Source: Azospirillaceae bacterium (lineage in GTDB: Bacteria; Pseudomonadota; Alphaproteobacteria; Azospirillales; Azospirillaceae). From it: 64,000 nt of DNA. Under the pieces are notes generated by a model. The model saw only the letters and a program-made list of their open reading frames with translations. It was not told where the DNA came from and ran no database searches. The stretch covers positions 2,170,501 to 2,234,500 of the forward strand of contig JAPWJW010000003.1 in the NCBI GenBank assembly GCA_028283825.1, written 5' to 3'. This document shows, piece after piece, positions 10,061 to 18,347 of this stretch (position 1 is the first letter of the stretch; each line of letters begins with the position of its first letter). Position numbers and translations under genes: made by a program.

Positions 10061-10111
10061 GCGGCTTGAGCGCGTCTCAAGCCGCTGTAGGCCTCGACCG
10101 CCGCTTGAGGG
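10061..10111 (+). repeat. Dispersed structured intergenic repeat, copy 3 (internally deleted)
   Basis: Only the outer parts of the family remain: the first hairpin GCGGCTTGAG-CGCG-TCTCAAGCCGC, the linker TGTAGGCCTCGACC and the terminal GCCGCTTGAGGG. The middle two stems are missing. It lies between the convergent STAS-like gene and phoB and may serve as a terminator-like hairpin. Confidence 0.7.
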
Positions 10112-10119
10112 AGTCGGCG

Positions 10120-10824
10120 TTACGCCGACTTCATGTCCAGCGCGTAGCCGGCGGAACGGACGGTGCGGATCATGTCCAGTTCCGTCTCCTCGTTCAGGGC
10201 CTTGCGCAGGCGGCGGATGTGCACGTCCACGGTGCGCGGCTCGACATAGACGTCGTGGCCCCAGACGATGTCCAGCAGCTGCTCGCGTGAGAAGACGCGG
10301 CCCGGGTGCTGCATGAAATGGCGCAGCAGGCGGAATTCCGTGGGGCCCAGGTGGATGTCGCGGCTGTTGCGGCGGACGCGGTGGGCCGCCAAGTCCATGC
10401 TGATGTCGCCGTAGCGCAGCAGTTCCTCGGCCAGCGAGGGCACGGCCCGGCGCAGCACGGCGCGGATGCGGGCCACCAGTTCCGTCGGGCTGAAGGGCTT
10501 GGAGATATAGTCGTCGGCGCCGGAGTTCAGGCCCCGCACCTTGTCCGCCTCTTCCCCGCGCGCGGTCAGCATGATGATAGGGATCTCGCGGGTCTTGGGG
10601 TTGCGGCGCATCTGGCGGCAGACCTCCAGCCCGCTCATCAGCGGCAGCATCCAGTCCAGCAGCACCAGGTGGGGCGTCTGTTCATCGGCCAGCAGCAGGG
10701 CTTCCTCGCCGTCGCCGGCGGTCAGCACCCGGAAGCCTTCCTTTTCCAGGTTGTAGCTCAGCAGGGTGACGAGGTCGGCTTCGTCCTCGACGATCAGGAC
10801 CAAGGGCTTCAACGACGCGTTCAT
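10120..10824 (-). CDS. phoB: Phosphate regulon response regulator PhoB
   Basis: OmpR-family response regulator activated by PhoR under phosphate limitation. The 234 residues hold a receiver domain with acidic pair Glu13-Asp14 (IVEDEAD), phosphoacceptor Asp57 (LVLLDWMLP) and the conserved Lys in DDYISKPF. A winged-helix domain follows, with TEFRLLRHFMQHPGRVFSREQLLDIVWG and the recognition segment VEPRTVDVHIRRLRKAL. It is 47 bp after phoU on the same strand and probably shares the Pho-box promoter upstream of phoU. Confidence 0.96.
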   Translation of the reverse strand: MNASLKPLVLIVEDEADLVTLLSYNLEKEGFRVLTAGDGEEALLLADEQTPHLVLLDWMLPLMSGLEVCRQMRRNPKTREIPIIMLTARGEEADKVRGLNSGADDYISKPFSPTELVARIRAVLRRAVPSLAEELLRYGDISMDLAAHRVRRNSRDIHLGPTEFRLLRHFMQHPGRVFSREQLLDIVWGHDVYVEPRTVDVHIRRLRKALNEETELDMIRTVRSAGYALDMKSA

Positions 10825-10871
10825 GGAGTGTCCCTAAAACTGGCTGTCGGGTATTGGGATAAGGCAGTGGA

Positions 10872-11636
10872 TCAAAGGTCTTCCGGCGCGTCGGCGCCGT
10901 GCAGGCCGCTGCCGTGCAGATCGACGTCGGCGGTGGGGCCGACCACGAAGCTGGATTCGTCATGCTTGGGCCGATCCGTGGTCAGCGGGCGGCCCAGCAC
11001 CAGGAAATGGATGGTCTCGGCGATGTTGGTGGCGTGGTCGCCCGCGCGTTCCAGATTCTTGGCGATGAACAGCAGGTGGGTGCAAGGGGTGATGTTGCGC
11101 GGGTCTTCCATCATATAGGTCAGCACCTCGCGGAACAGGCTGGTGTACAAATCGTCCAGCTCCTCATCCCGGTTCCAGGCGTCGATGGCCTTGCCCACGT
11201 CGCGGTCGATGTAGGCGTCCAGCACGTCCTTCAACATGCTTTCCACCAGCTTGCCCATGCGCGGGATGGCGCTGACCGGGCGCACGGCCGGCAGCTTGGC
11301 CAGGGCCAGGCTGCGCTTGGCGATGTTGGCGGCGTAGTCGCCGGTGCGTTCCAGGTCGGCGGAGATTTTCAGGGCGGCCAGCACCTCGCGCAGGTCGCTG
11401 CCCACCGGCTGGCGCAGCGCCAACATGCGCACGGCCTCCTGCTCGATGCCGCGCTCATAATCGTCCAGCTGCTGGTCGGACTTCATCACCCGGGCGGCCA
11501 GGTCCACGTCGCGGCGCACGACCGCCTGCACGGCCGCATCCACCTGGGCCTCGGTCACGCCGCCCATCTGGGTGATCATGTTGGACAGGCGCTGCAACTG
11601 CTGCTCGAACGACTTAACCGTATGCTCGGCCGGCAT
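10872..11636 (-). CDS. phoU: Phosphate signalling complex protein PhoU (copy 1)
   Basis: Cytoplasmic all-helical negative modulator that couples PstB to PhoR. The two PhoU repeats are visible, each with a metal-binding helix: LKISADLERTGDYAANIAKRSLAL and LFIAKNLERAGDHATNIAETIHFL. The ATG at 11636 follows GGTGAGA and gives 254 residues; an upstream Met at 11705 lies in a less likely basic/proline extension. It sits upstream of phoB, and a Pho box lies about 145 bp before the start. The pst transporter genes that usually sit beside phoU are absent here. Confidence 0.95.
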   Translation of the reverse strand: MPAEHTVKSFEQQLQRLSNMITQMGGVTEAQVDAAVQAVVRRDVDLAARVMKSDQQLDDYERGIEQEAVRMLALRQPVGSDLREVLAALKISADLERTGDYAANIAKRSLALAKLPAVRPVSAIPRMGKLVESMLKDVLDAYIDRDVGKAIDAWNRDEELDDLYTSLFREVLTYMMEDPRNITPCTHLLFIAKNLERAGDHATNIAETIHFLVLGRPLTTDRPKHDESSFVVGPTADVDLHGSGLHGADAPEDL

Positions 11637-11778
11637 TCTCTCACCACCCCTGGCTCTCTCACCGCCCCTGGTCCCCGGCGGTGCCGGCGGGGGCATGAAC
11701 GTCAACGTCCGGCAGGACGAAACGCCGGTCGGGCAGGTGGACCATAACGGCAGGTCGCTATGGAATTGCTACAGTGGG

Positions 11779-11802
11779 GCGACAGTTTTATGACAGTGAC
11801 AG
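11779..11802 (-). promoter_or_regulatory. Pho box (PhoB binding site) upstream of phoU
   Basis: On the minus strand the sequence reads CTGTCATAAAACTGTCGC, two CTGTC repeats 11 bp apart with an A-rich spacer, the classical Pho-box layout. A third CTGTCA copy lies immediately upstream. It points toward phoU-phoB, so autoregulation by PhoB is predicted. Confidence 0.8.
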
Positions 11803-11895
11803 CCCGATGACGGTGCGCGCGAAAGCCGTTGATAGTCAGCGGCTTATCCCTGCCCATGCGGATGGGTTGATGATACCGAATCCATGGCGGCGCCC

Positions 11896-13437
11896 TTAGG
11901 CGACGCCACGTCCGGCTTCCTGTGACAGATTCGGGGCAGTTTGGGGCGTGCTGGCCTCCATCGCCGGCAGGTGCACGGTGAAGGTGCTGCCCTTGCCCAC
12001 TTCGCTGTCGATGCTCAGGCGGCCGCGATGGCGGTTCACGATGTGCTTCACGATGGCCAGGCCCAGGCCCGTGCCGCCCAGCGCCCGGCTGCGCGCGGCG
12101 TCCACGCGATAGAAGCGCTCCGTCAGGCGTGGCAGATGGGTGCGGGCGATGCCGTCACCCCGGTCGGCGACCGACACCTTGACGCCGGACACCTTCACAC
12201 CCGGCGTCTGGCGGGCACGGATGCCGGTGGCGCCGGGGGCGGGCGGGGCGTCGGCCCGCTCCAGCGTCACCACCACCTCGCTCTGTTCCCGGCCGTACTT
12301 GATGGCGTTGTCGATCAGGTTCTGGAACACCTGGGTCAACTGGTCCTCGTCCCCCGGCACCGGCGGCAGGTCGGATGCCCCCTGCACCTTGATGGTGATC
12401 TTCCGTGCCGCCGCCTTCAGTTCCAGCATGGCGACCACGCTGGCCACCAGGTTGGCGACGTTGGTCTCGCCCGTGGGGTGGGTGTGCTCGTCCAGCTCAA
12501 TGCGCGACAGGGACAAAAGATCGCTGACCAGGCGGGCCATGCGGCCGGCCTGTTCCTGCATGATGCCCAGGAAGCGGTCGCGGGCGTCGGCATCGTCGCG
12601 GGCGGGGCCACGCAGCGTCTCGATGAAGCCCACCAGGGTGGACAGCGGCGTGCGCAACTCATGGCTGGCGTTGGCCACGAAATCGGCCCGCATCTGTTCC
12701 GACCGCTTGATGGCGGTGATGTCGTGCAGGGTGACGATGGCCGTGGTCTCGCCCTCCAGTCCGCCTTCGCCGGTGGCCGGGCGGAAGGGCGTCACCCGCA
12801 CCTCCAGCACGCGCTCCACCGGCAGGGGCAGGGTGAACTCCACCCGCCGGCTGTCGCCGCCGGCCAGCACGGCGTCCACTGCGGCCAGGACGTCGGGGTT
12901 GCGCACGCTTACGGCCAGGTCGCGCGCCGGCATGCGGTCGCCGAATAGGGCGCGGGCGGCGCTGTTGGCCCGCGCCACGCGGCGCTTGGCGTCCACCAGC
13001 ATCAGCGGATCGTGCAGCGCCTCCACCACCGCCTCGTCGGCGGCCAGGCGGTGTTCGATCTCATCGCGGTGGCGCAGCCAGCCCTGGTGCAGGTGCGCGA
13101 CCTCCTCCAGCAGGGCGGCACCGGTCGCGGTGCGGGCGATGGGGGGTGCCAGGGGGGTGCGCCGGTCGCGCACCTGTTCCAGGTATGTGGCGACCAGGCG
13201 GCCGTCGCGCAGCACCAGATGGCGGGCCACGGCGGTGACGGCGGCCACCAGGGCGAAGGCACCCACGGCCAGGAACGGGTCCAGCCGCCCGGAAAGCACC
13301 AGGGCCGCCAGCAGGGCGCCGGTGGGGGCCAGCATCAGCACGGCGATGGCCACGAAACGATCAGGACGCGATTCCAAGCCAGATATCTCCAAATCCCCGT
13401 CCGGGTGACGGGGCCGGGCGGTGTTGCCACCGAACAT
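11896..13437 (-). CDS. phoR: Phosphate regulon sensor histidine kinase PhoR
   Basis: Inner-membrane histidine kinase partner of PhoB. From the ATG at 13437 it has 513 residues: two N-terminal membrane helices (FVAIAVLMLAPTGALLAALVL and FLAVGAFALVAAVTAVA), a cytoplasmic PAS domain around HDPLMLVDAKRRVARANSAARALFG, the phosphoacceptor His in NASHELRTPLSTLVGF, and an HATPase_c domain with an N-box (NLIDNAIKYG) and G-boxes (GDGIA, GGTGLGLAI). The open frame continues 33 codons upstream without a better start. It is 259 bp before phoU, and the Pho box in between suggests phoU-phoB has its own promoter. Confidence 0.94.
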   Translation of the reverse strand: MFGGNTARPRHPDGDLEISGLESRPDRFVAIAVLMLAPTGALLAALVLSGRLDPFLAVGAFALVAAVTAVARHLVLRDGRLVATYLEQVRDRRTPLAPPIARTATGAALLEEVAHLHQGWLRHRDEIEHRLAADEAVVEALHDPLMLVDAKRRVARANSAARALFGDRMPARDLAVSVRNPDVLAAVDAVLAGGDSRRVEFTLPLPVERVLEVRVTPFRPATGEGGLEGETTAIVTLHDITAIKRSEQMRADFVANASHELRTPLSTLVGFIETLRGPARDDADARDRFLGIMQEQAGRMARLVSDLLSLSRIELDEHTHPTGETNVANLVASVVAMLELKAAARKITIKVQGASDLPPVPGDEDQLTQVFQNLIDNAIKYGREQSEVVVTLERADAPPAPGATGIRARQTPGVKVSGVKVSVADRGDGIARTHLPRLTERFYRVDAARSRALGGTGLGLAIVKHIVNRHRGRLSIDSEVGKGSTFTVHLPAMEASTPQTAPNLSQEAGRGVA

Positions 13438-13519
13438 AGCGCAGCCGGCGCGTTTGGGGCCCCTCTCGGGACCTGCGTCACGGAAGTTTAATTCCGGCCC
13501 TGGTGCACCGGGCAAGGAA

Positions 13520-13564
13520 AAGGCCGGGCACTCCAAGGGCGTTACCCCTGTCGTGCCCGGCCTT
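13520..13564 (-). terminator. Intrinsic terminator of maeB
   Basis: A 12-bp perfect stem, AAGGCCGGGCAC paired with GTGCCCGGCCTT, is followed on the minus strand by a short T-run (TTTTCC). It lies just downstream of the maeB stop. Confidence 0.75.
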
Positions 13565-13595
13565 CACGCGGCGATCGCCTGTTCGGATGCCCCAA

Positions 13596-15872
13596 TCAGC
13601 CGGCGGTCTGCAGGCTGTCGTGGGCGGCCATGACGGCGGCGGTCAGCAGTTCGTTGGACGTGGCGCCCATCTGCACGATCTGCGCCGGCTTCTCCAGCCC
13701 GATCAGCAACGGGCCGATCAGGGTGCCGCCACCCATCTTCTGCAGCAGCTTGGACCCGATGTTGGCGGTGTGCAGCGCCGGCATGATCAGCACGTTGGCG
13801 GGGCCCGACAGGCGGCTGAACGGGTACAGGCGCTTCATCAGGTCGTGGTCCAGGGCCACGTCCACCGACATCTCGCCCTCATACTCGAAGTCCACGTCGC
13901 GCTGGTTCATCAAAGCCACCGCGTCGCGCACATGCTGCGCCCGCTCCCGCATCGGTTGCCCGAAGTTGGAGAAGGACAGGAAGGCCACGCGCGGCTCATG
14001 CCCCATCTGGCGGGCCATGCGGGCGGCACCCTCGGCGATGTGGACCAACTGCTCGGCGGTGGGGCGCTCATGCACCGTGGTGTCGCCGATGAACACCGTC
14101 TGCTTGCGCAGTGCGATCACCGACAGGCCGAAGGCCGGTGCGCCGGGCAGCGGGTCGATGACGTGCCCGATCTCCGCGAACGAGGTGAAGAAGTCGCGGG
14201 TCAGGCCGGTCACCACCGCGTCGGCGTCGCCCTGCGCCACCATGCAGGCGCCGAAGACGTTGCGATGCTGGTTCACCAGGCGCTGGCAGTCGCGGTGCAG
14301 CAGGCCCTTGCGCTGCAGCCGGTCGTACAGGAACTCGGTGTAACGCTCGTTATGGTGCGACAGGCGGGCGTTGTGCACCTCCAGCGGTTCCACCTTGTCC
14401 AGGCCCAGGGCGGCCACCTTCTCGCGCACCACGTCCTCGCGCCCGATCAGGATGGGCGTGCCGTAGCCGGCGGAGCGGAAGGCCAGGGCGGCACGGATCG
14501 TCCGCTCCTCCTCGCCTTCGGCGAACACCACGCGGCGGGGGCTGGCCTTCACCTTGTCGAAGATCTGCTGCAGGCTGTCGGCCGTGGGATCCAGGCGCAG
14601 GCGCAAGGTCCGCCGGTAGGTCTCCATGTCGGCGATGGGGCGCTTGGCGACGCCGGTGTCCATGGCCGCCTGGGCCACGGCCGCCGGCACCTTGACGATC
14701 AGGCGCGGGTCAAAGGGCACCGGGATGATGTATTCCGGGCCGTAGCGCAGGCGCTGGCCGGAATAGGCGGCGTCCACCTCATCCGGCACGTCCTCGCGCG
14801 CCAGTTCGGCCAGCGCGTTGACGGCGGCGATCTTCATGGCGTCGTTGATGGTGCTGGCCCGCACGTCCAGGGCGCCGCGGAAGATGTAGGGGAAGCCCAG
14901 GACGTTGTTCACCTGGTTGGGATAGTCGGACCGGCCGGTGGCGACGATGGCGTCGTCGCGCACCGACTTCACCTGTTCCGGGGTGATCTCCGGATCCGGA
15001 TTGGCCATGGCGAAGATGATGGGCTTGGCCGCCATGGTGGCCACCATCTCGGCCGTCACCGCGCCTTTGACCGACAACCCTAAGAACACGTCCGCGCCCT
15101 TCAGCGCCTCGGTCAGGGTGCGGGCGTCGGTGTGGATGGCGTGGGCCGACTTCCACTGGTTCATGCCCTCGGTCCGGCCCTGGTAGACGACGCCCTTGGT
15201 GTCGCACAGGGTGACGTTCTCATGCGGCACGCCCATGGACTTGATCAGTTCCACACAGGCGATGGCGGCGGCACCGGCGCCATTCACCACCAGGCGGGCG
15301 TCGGCCATGGTGCGGCCGGTCAGGTGCAGGGCGTTGACCAGGCCGGCGGCGGCGATGATGGCGGTGCCGTGCTGGTCGTCATGGAAGACGGGGATGTCCA
15401 TCAGTTCGCGCAGGCGCTGCTCGATGATGAAGCAGTCGGGCGCCTTGATGTCTTCCAGGTTGATGCCGCCGAAGCTGGGGCCCAGGTAACGCACGGCGTT
15501 GATGAACTGCTCCACGTCACGCGTATCGACCTCCAGGTCGATGCCATCGACGTCGGCGAAACGCTTGAACAGGACGGCCTTGCCCTCCATCACCGGCTTG
15601 GAGGCGAGGGCGCCCAGGTCACCCAGGCCCAGCACGGCGGTGCCGTTGGAAATGACGGCCACCAGGTTGCCCTTGGCGGTGTAGTCATAGGCCGTCGACG
15701 GATCCTCATGGATGCGCAGGCAGGGCACGGCGACGCCCGGCGAATAGGCCAGCGACAGGTCGCGTTGGGTCGTCAGCGGCTTGGTCGCCGTGATCTCCAG
15801 TTTGCCGGGGCGCCCGCTGGAATGCAGCAGCAGGGCTTCCGCATCGGTGACGCGCTTGTCGGTATCGGCCAT
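13596..15872 (-). CDS. maeB: NADP-dependent malic enzyme with phosphotransacetylase-like domain
   Basis: Oxidative decarboxylation of malate to pyruvate with NADP reduction. The 758 residues comprise an N-terminal malic domain ([38 protein letters not shown]), an NAD(P)-binding domain ([21 protein letters not shown]) and a C-terminal phosphotransacetylase-like domain of about 330 residues ([27 protein letters not shown]), the architecture of MaeB. The start at 15872 follows GGAGAGA; the frame is open upstream only because the leader hairpins happen to lack stops. The C-terminal domain is usually regulatory and catalytically silent in this family. Confidence 0.95.
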   Translation of the reverse strand: MADTDKRVTDAEALLLHSSGRPGKLEITATKPLTTQRDLSLAYSPGVAVPCLRIHEDPSTAYDYTAKGNLVAVISNGTAVLGLGDLGALASKPVMEGKAVLFKRFADVDGIDLEVDTRDVEQFINAVRYLGPSFGGINLEDIKAPDCFIIEQRLRELMDIPVFHDDQHGTAIIAAAGLVNALHLTGRTMADARLVVNGAGAAAIACVELIKSMGVPHENVTLCDTKGVVYQGRTEGMNQWKSAHAIHTDARTLTEALKGADVFLGLSVKGAVTAEMVATMAAKPIIFAMANPDPEITPEQVKSVRDDAIVATGRSDYPNQVNNVLGFPYIFRGALDVRASTINDAMKIAAVNALAELAREDVPDEVDAAYSGQRLRYGPEYIIPVPFDPRLIVKVPAAVAQAAMDTGVAKRPIADMETYRRTLRLRLDPTADSLQQIFDKVKASPRRVVFAEGEEERTIRAALAFRSAGYGTPILIGREDVVREKVAALGLDKVEPLEVHNARLSHHNERYTEFLYDRLQRKGLLHRDCQRLVNQHRNVFGACMVAQGDADAVVTGLTRDFFTSFAEIGHVIDPLPGAPAFGLSVIALRKQTVFIGDTTVHERPTAEQLVHIAEGAARMARQMGHEPRVAFLSFSNFGQPMRERAQHVRDAVALMNQRDVDFEYEGEMSVDVALDHDLMKRLYPFSRLSGPANVLIMPALHTANIGSKLLQKMGGGTLIGPLLIGLEKPAQIVQMGATSNELLTAAVMAAHDSLQTAG

Positions 15873-15899
15873 GATCTTTCTCTCTCCACCGCATTTGCC

Positions 15900-15946
15900 G
15901 GACCGGTCGTTGCCGGTCCTTTCATTCGCGGACCGGTTCCCGGTCC
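15900..15946. repeat. Tandem inverted repeats with the same 7-bp arm in the maeB leader
   Basis: GGACCGG-N6-CCGGTCC (15900-15919) and GGACCGG-N3-CCGGTCC (15930-15946) are spaced 30 bp start to start. They lie 28-74 bp upstream of the maeB start codon, so they could be an mRNA leader structure or paired operator sites. Confidence 0.75.
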
Positions 15947-16002
15947 TTGTCATTATTGCGGCGGATGGTAGCTGAGCGGTCCCGCGGCGGTCACGGGCAA
16001 AT

Positions 16003-16058
16003 CCGCCCCCGACCTCTGTTCCGCGGGCGGGGCTGCAATCGCGGTAGGTCGGGGGCGG
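16003..16058. repeat. Long hairpin, 13-bp perfect outer stem
   Basis: CCGCCCCCGACCT (16003-16015) pairs with AGGTCGGGGGCGG (16046-16058). Inside is a second stem, CCGCG (16021-16025) with CGCGG (16040-16044). There is no T-run, so a terminator role is unsupported. Confidence 0.7.
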
Positions 16059-16306
16059 TGCCGGGCGCCGAAGCGCCCCACCCTGCCTTTAGATCGGGGC
16101 CGGCAGGGCTGTCACGAGGGCGGCGGTTTGGGGCAGGGCCGCATCCCGTGACATTCCTTTTACGATGGCCAGCCTTGGATCCCGTCTGCCGGTCGCCCAG
16201 ATTTTATTCGGCACGCCTATCGACAGGGCATTGCCCGCGGCCCGTATAAGAGGTCATGTATGCACTGCGCGACATAGACGTCCCGGGTCACTCTTCAGGG
16301 GAACTG

Positions 16307-16945
16307 ATGGACGAACCTGTCCAGCCGAAGCCCGCCTCCGGCGTGGTCTCGGCCGCTGCTGATTGCAAACCGGTGACGGCGATCCTGCCGGAACCGGGGG
16401 ATGACGCCCTGCTGGCCCGTATTGCCGAGGGTGACCGGCAGGCGTTCGCCCTGCTGGCCGGTCGTCATGCGCCCAAGGCCATGAAGCTGGCCCAGCGCAT
16501 CCTGGGCAACGCGGCCGATGCCGACGAGGTGGTGCAGGAGGCGATGCTGCGGGTGTGGACGGGGGCCAAGAACTGGATCCCCGATGGCCGCGCCCGGTTT
16601 TCCACCTGGTTACACCGGGTGGTGGTGAATTTGTGTGTGGACCGGCGGCGGCGTCCCGCCTTCGCCGGATTGGAAGGAATTCCGGAACCGCCTGATCCGA
16701 CCCCATCGGCTGTGAGCATGATGGCGCGGCAACAGACGGCCAAATTGGTGTCGCAGGCATTGGCGGAGCTGCCGGAACGGCAGCGGTTGGCCGTCACGCT
16801 CTGTTATTATGAGGAACGCAGTGCCGCCGACGCTGCGCAAATCCTGTCCCTGTCTGTTTCGGCGGTCGAGTCGCTGTTGGCCCGGGCCCGGCGCGCGTTG
16901 CGGGTGCGTCTGTCCGGTGTGGTCCAGGATACGGGAGAGGTCTAG
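16307..16945 (+). CDS. RNA polymerase sigma factor, ECF subfamily
   Basis: Extracytoplasmic-function sigma factor. Region 2 is seen in FALLAGRHAPKAMKLAQRILGNAADADEVVQEAMLRVW with the W..WL..VVVNLCVDRRRR continuation, and region 4 in LAELPERQRLAVTLCYYEERSAADAAQILSLSVSAVESLLARARRALR. The ATG at 16307 is chosen because AGGGGA lies 5 bases upstream (212 aa); an upstream ATG at 16256 lacks this. Nine bases separate it from a membrane protein that is likely its anti-sigma factor, followed by a periplasmic metal-sensor-like protein. This three-gene layout recalls cnrYXH-type systems; the inducing signal is unknown. Confidence 0.9.
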   Translation: MDEPVQPKPASGVVSAAADCKPVTAILPEPGDDALLARIAEGDRQAFALLAGRHAPKAMKLAQRILGNAADADEVVQEAMLRVWTGAKNWIPDGRARFSTWLHRVVVNLCVDRRRRPAFAGLEGIPEPPDPTPSAVSMMARQQTAKLVSQALAELPERQRLAVTLCYYEERSAADAAQILSLSVSAVESLLARARRALRVRLSGVVQDTGEV

Positions 16946-16954
16946 GGGGTCGTC

Positions 16955-17512
16955 ATGACTGACAGGGAATGGTCTAGCTTCGATACGGAAGATTTGGCGG
17001 AACTGACCGCCGTTTACGGCGGCAACCCCGCCCGCTGGCCGGGCGACCGCCGGGCTGCGGCGGTGCGTGTGCTGGCGGAAGATGCCGCCGCGCACGAATT
17101 GGTTGTGGCCGAGGCGCGCCTGGACGCCCTGTTGTCCATGGTGGCGGAGCCTGAAATTTCGGCGGCGCGGGTCGACCGCGTCGTGGCTGGTGCGCTGGCC
17201 CGGCTGGAATTGCCGCCGCAGGCTGCGGCGGCCACGGCGCCGGCGGCCAAGGTGCGAACCTTCCTGCCCTCGCCCTTCGACGTGGTGCGCACGGCCCTGT
17301 CCTGGTGTGCGGTGCGCGCGCCGCAGGCTGGATGGTTGGCGGGTGCCACCGCCGCCGGTATCATGGTCGGTGCCGTCACCATGCCGGCGGCCAACCTGAC
17401 CACCGCCACCAGCGGTGGCGGCCATGCCGGTGTGGAAACGGCGCAGGCCAGTGTCACCGACATGCCCAGCCTGCTGTTCACCTCCTACACGGTGGAGACC
17501 GGCGCGCGATGA
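16955..17512 (+). CDS. Probable anti-sigma factor (single-pass membrane protein)
   Basis: 185 residues. The acidic N-terminal cytoplasmic part (DTEDLAELTAVYGGNPARWPGDRRAAAVRVLAEDAAAHELV) suits sigma binding. One membrane segment (AGWLAGATAAGIMVGAVTM) follows at about residues 128-146, then a short periplasmic tail with a Gly-rich stretch. It has no zinc-binding anti-sigma His/Cys motif. Position directly after an ECF sigma gene and overlap with the sensor gene (ATGA) support the role; sequence alone would not prove it. Translation of the next gene is coupled to this one. Confidence 0.7.
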   Translation: MTDREWSSFDTEDLAELTAVYGGNPARWPGDRRAAAVRVLAEDAAAHELVVAEARLDALLSMVAEPEISAARVDRVVAGALARLELPPQAAAATAPAAKVRTFLPSPFDVVRTALSWCAVRAPQAGWLAGATAAGIMVGAVTMPAANLTTATSGGGHAGVETAQASVTDMPSLLFTSYTVETGAR

Positions 17513-18186
17513 CGTTCTTTTCCAGCCGGTGGCGCGGCCCCCTGCTCATCGCGTCCGTCGGTGTGAACCTGTTTTTGGCCGGCACCGTCGTGCCCCATCT
17601 TTTCCGCCATCATGACGTGCCGGGGCGTGAACCCGGTCCGGGTCTGAACTTCCATCCCCGGCCGTTGTCGGATTTCCTGTCGCCCAGCGACGCGGAAATC
17701 CTGGAAAAGGCGATTTCGCCGGACCGAATCGATTTCCAGGCGTTGGACAAGCAGGCCCGTGAGGCCTGGGCCGAGAGCCAGCGCCTGCTGGCGGCCGACA
17801 CCTTCGACGCGCCAGCCTTCGCCCATGTGATGGCGCAGGTGGCCGAGGGGCGCCGGTCGTTCGAGGAATCGCGTCATGCCTCGCTGGTGGATGCGTTGTC
17901 CAAGATGTCGCCCGAGGGGCGGCGGAAGCTGGCGGAGATGAAGGTGCCCTTCGTCCTGGGCGGCGGTCCGCATGGTCCCTGGGGCCCCGACGACCGCCGC
18001 GACCATGGTCCCGATGGGCGCGGGCCCGATGGCCGGTTCGACGGCCCCGGTCCGGATGGGCGTTTCGATCATCCGCCGCATGACGGCAACGACGCCGCGA
18101 CCCCGCATAACGACGGCGGCATTCCCCTGACGCCGCGGGCGCCCACGGCCGCGCCGGTGCCGTCCGGCGACGCCACGCCCCACTGA
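17509..18186 (+). CDS. Periplasmic heavy-metal-sensor-like protein (CnrX/Spy type)
   Basis: 225 residues with an N-terminal signal anchor (GPLLIASVGVNLFLAGTVVPHLF), typical of the periplasmic heavy-metal sensor family. A helical domain follows (SDAEILEKAISPDRIDFQALDKQAREAWAESQRLLAAD, VAEGRRSFEESRHASLVDALSKMSPEGRRKLAEM), arranged like the helical hairpin of CnrX/Spy. The last 70 residues are low-complexity, rich in Gly-Pro-Asp-Gly-Arg repeats plus many His and Asp that could bind metal. Its start overlaps the preceding stop (ATGA). It probably senses metal or envelope stress and signals to the sigma factor through the anti-sigma factor; metal specificity is unknown. Confidence 0.72.
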   Translation: MTFFSSRWRGPLLIASVGVNLFLAGTVVPHLFRHHDVPGREPGPGLNFHPRPLSDFLSPSDAEILEKAISPDRIDFQALDKQAREAWAESQRLLAADTFDAPAFAHVMAQVAEGRRSFEESRHASLVDALSKMSPEGRRKLAEMKVPFVLGGGPHGPWGPDDRRDHGPDGRGPDGRFDGPGPDGRFDHPPHDGNDAATPHNDGGIPLTPRAPTAAPVPSGDATPH

Positions 18187-18205
18187 TCGTTTGGTGCCAT
18201 GGTTC

Positions 18206-18322
18206 GACGGCGTTATGCCGTCGTAGGCTGCGACTGCAGCCGCCGGAGATTTCCGGGGAGCGAGGCGGACTGGAAATCGAGGATAAGCCCAGCGGCCGGA
18301 TGGTCGCGCCCGGCGTCTGAGG
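18206..18322 (+). repeat. Dispersed structured intergenic repeat, copy 4
   Basis: Full-length copy. The first stem is GACGGC-GTTAT-GCCGTC, the second GGCTGCG-AC-TGCAGCC, the third GATTTCC with GGAAATC, the fourth CGGCC-GGAT-GGTCG. It lies downstream of the metal-sensor gene and between it and the convergent hybrid kinase. Confidence 0.8.
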
Positions 18323-18347
18323 ATGGTATGAGCAGCGGGCTCCGCAG

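Larger units (their letters stand above)
15873..16306. other. Structured divergent intergenic region between maeB and the ECF sigma gene
   Basis: 434 bp without a gene. It holds two identical-stem hairpins near maeB (15900-15946), a long-stem hairpin (16003-16058) and a GGGCGC-CGAA-GCGCCC tetraloop hairpin (16062-16077). Promoters for both genes must lie here, but I cannot place either with confidence. Confidence 0.6.
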
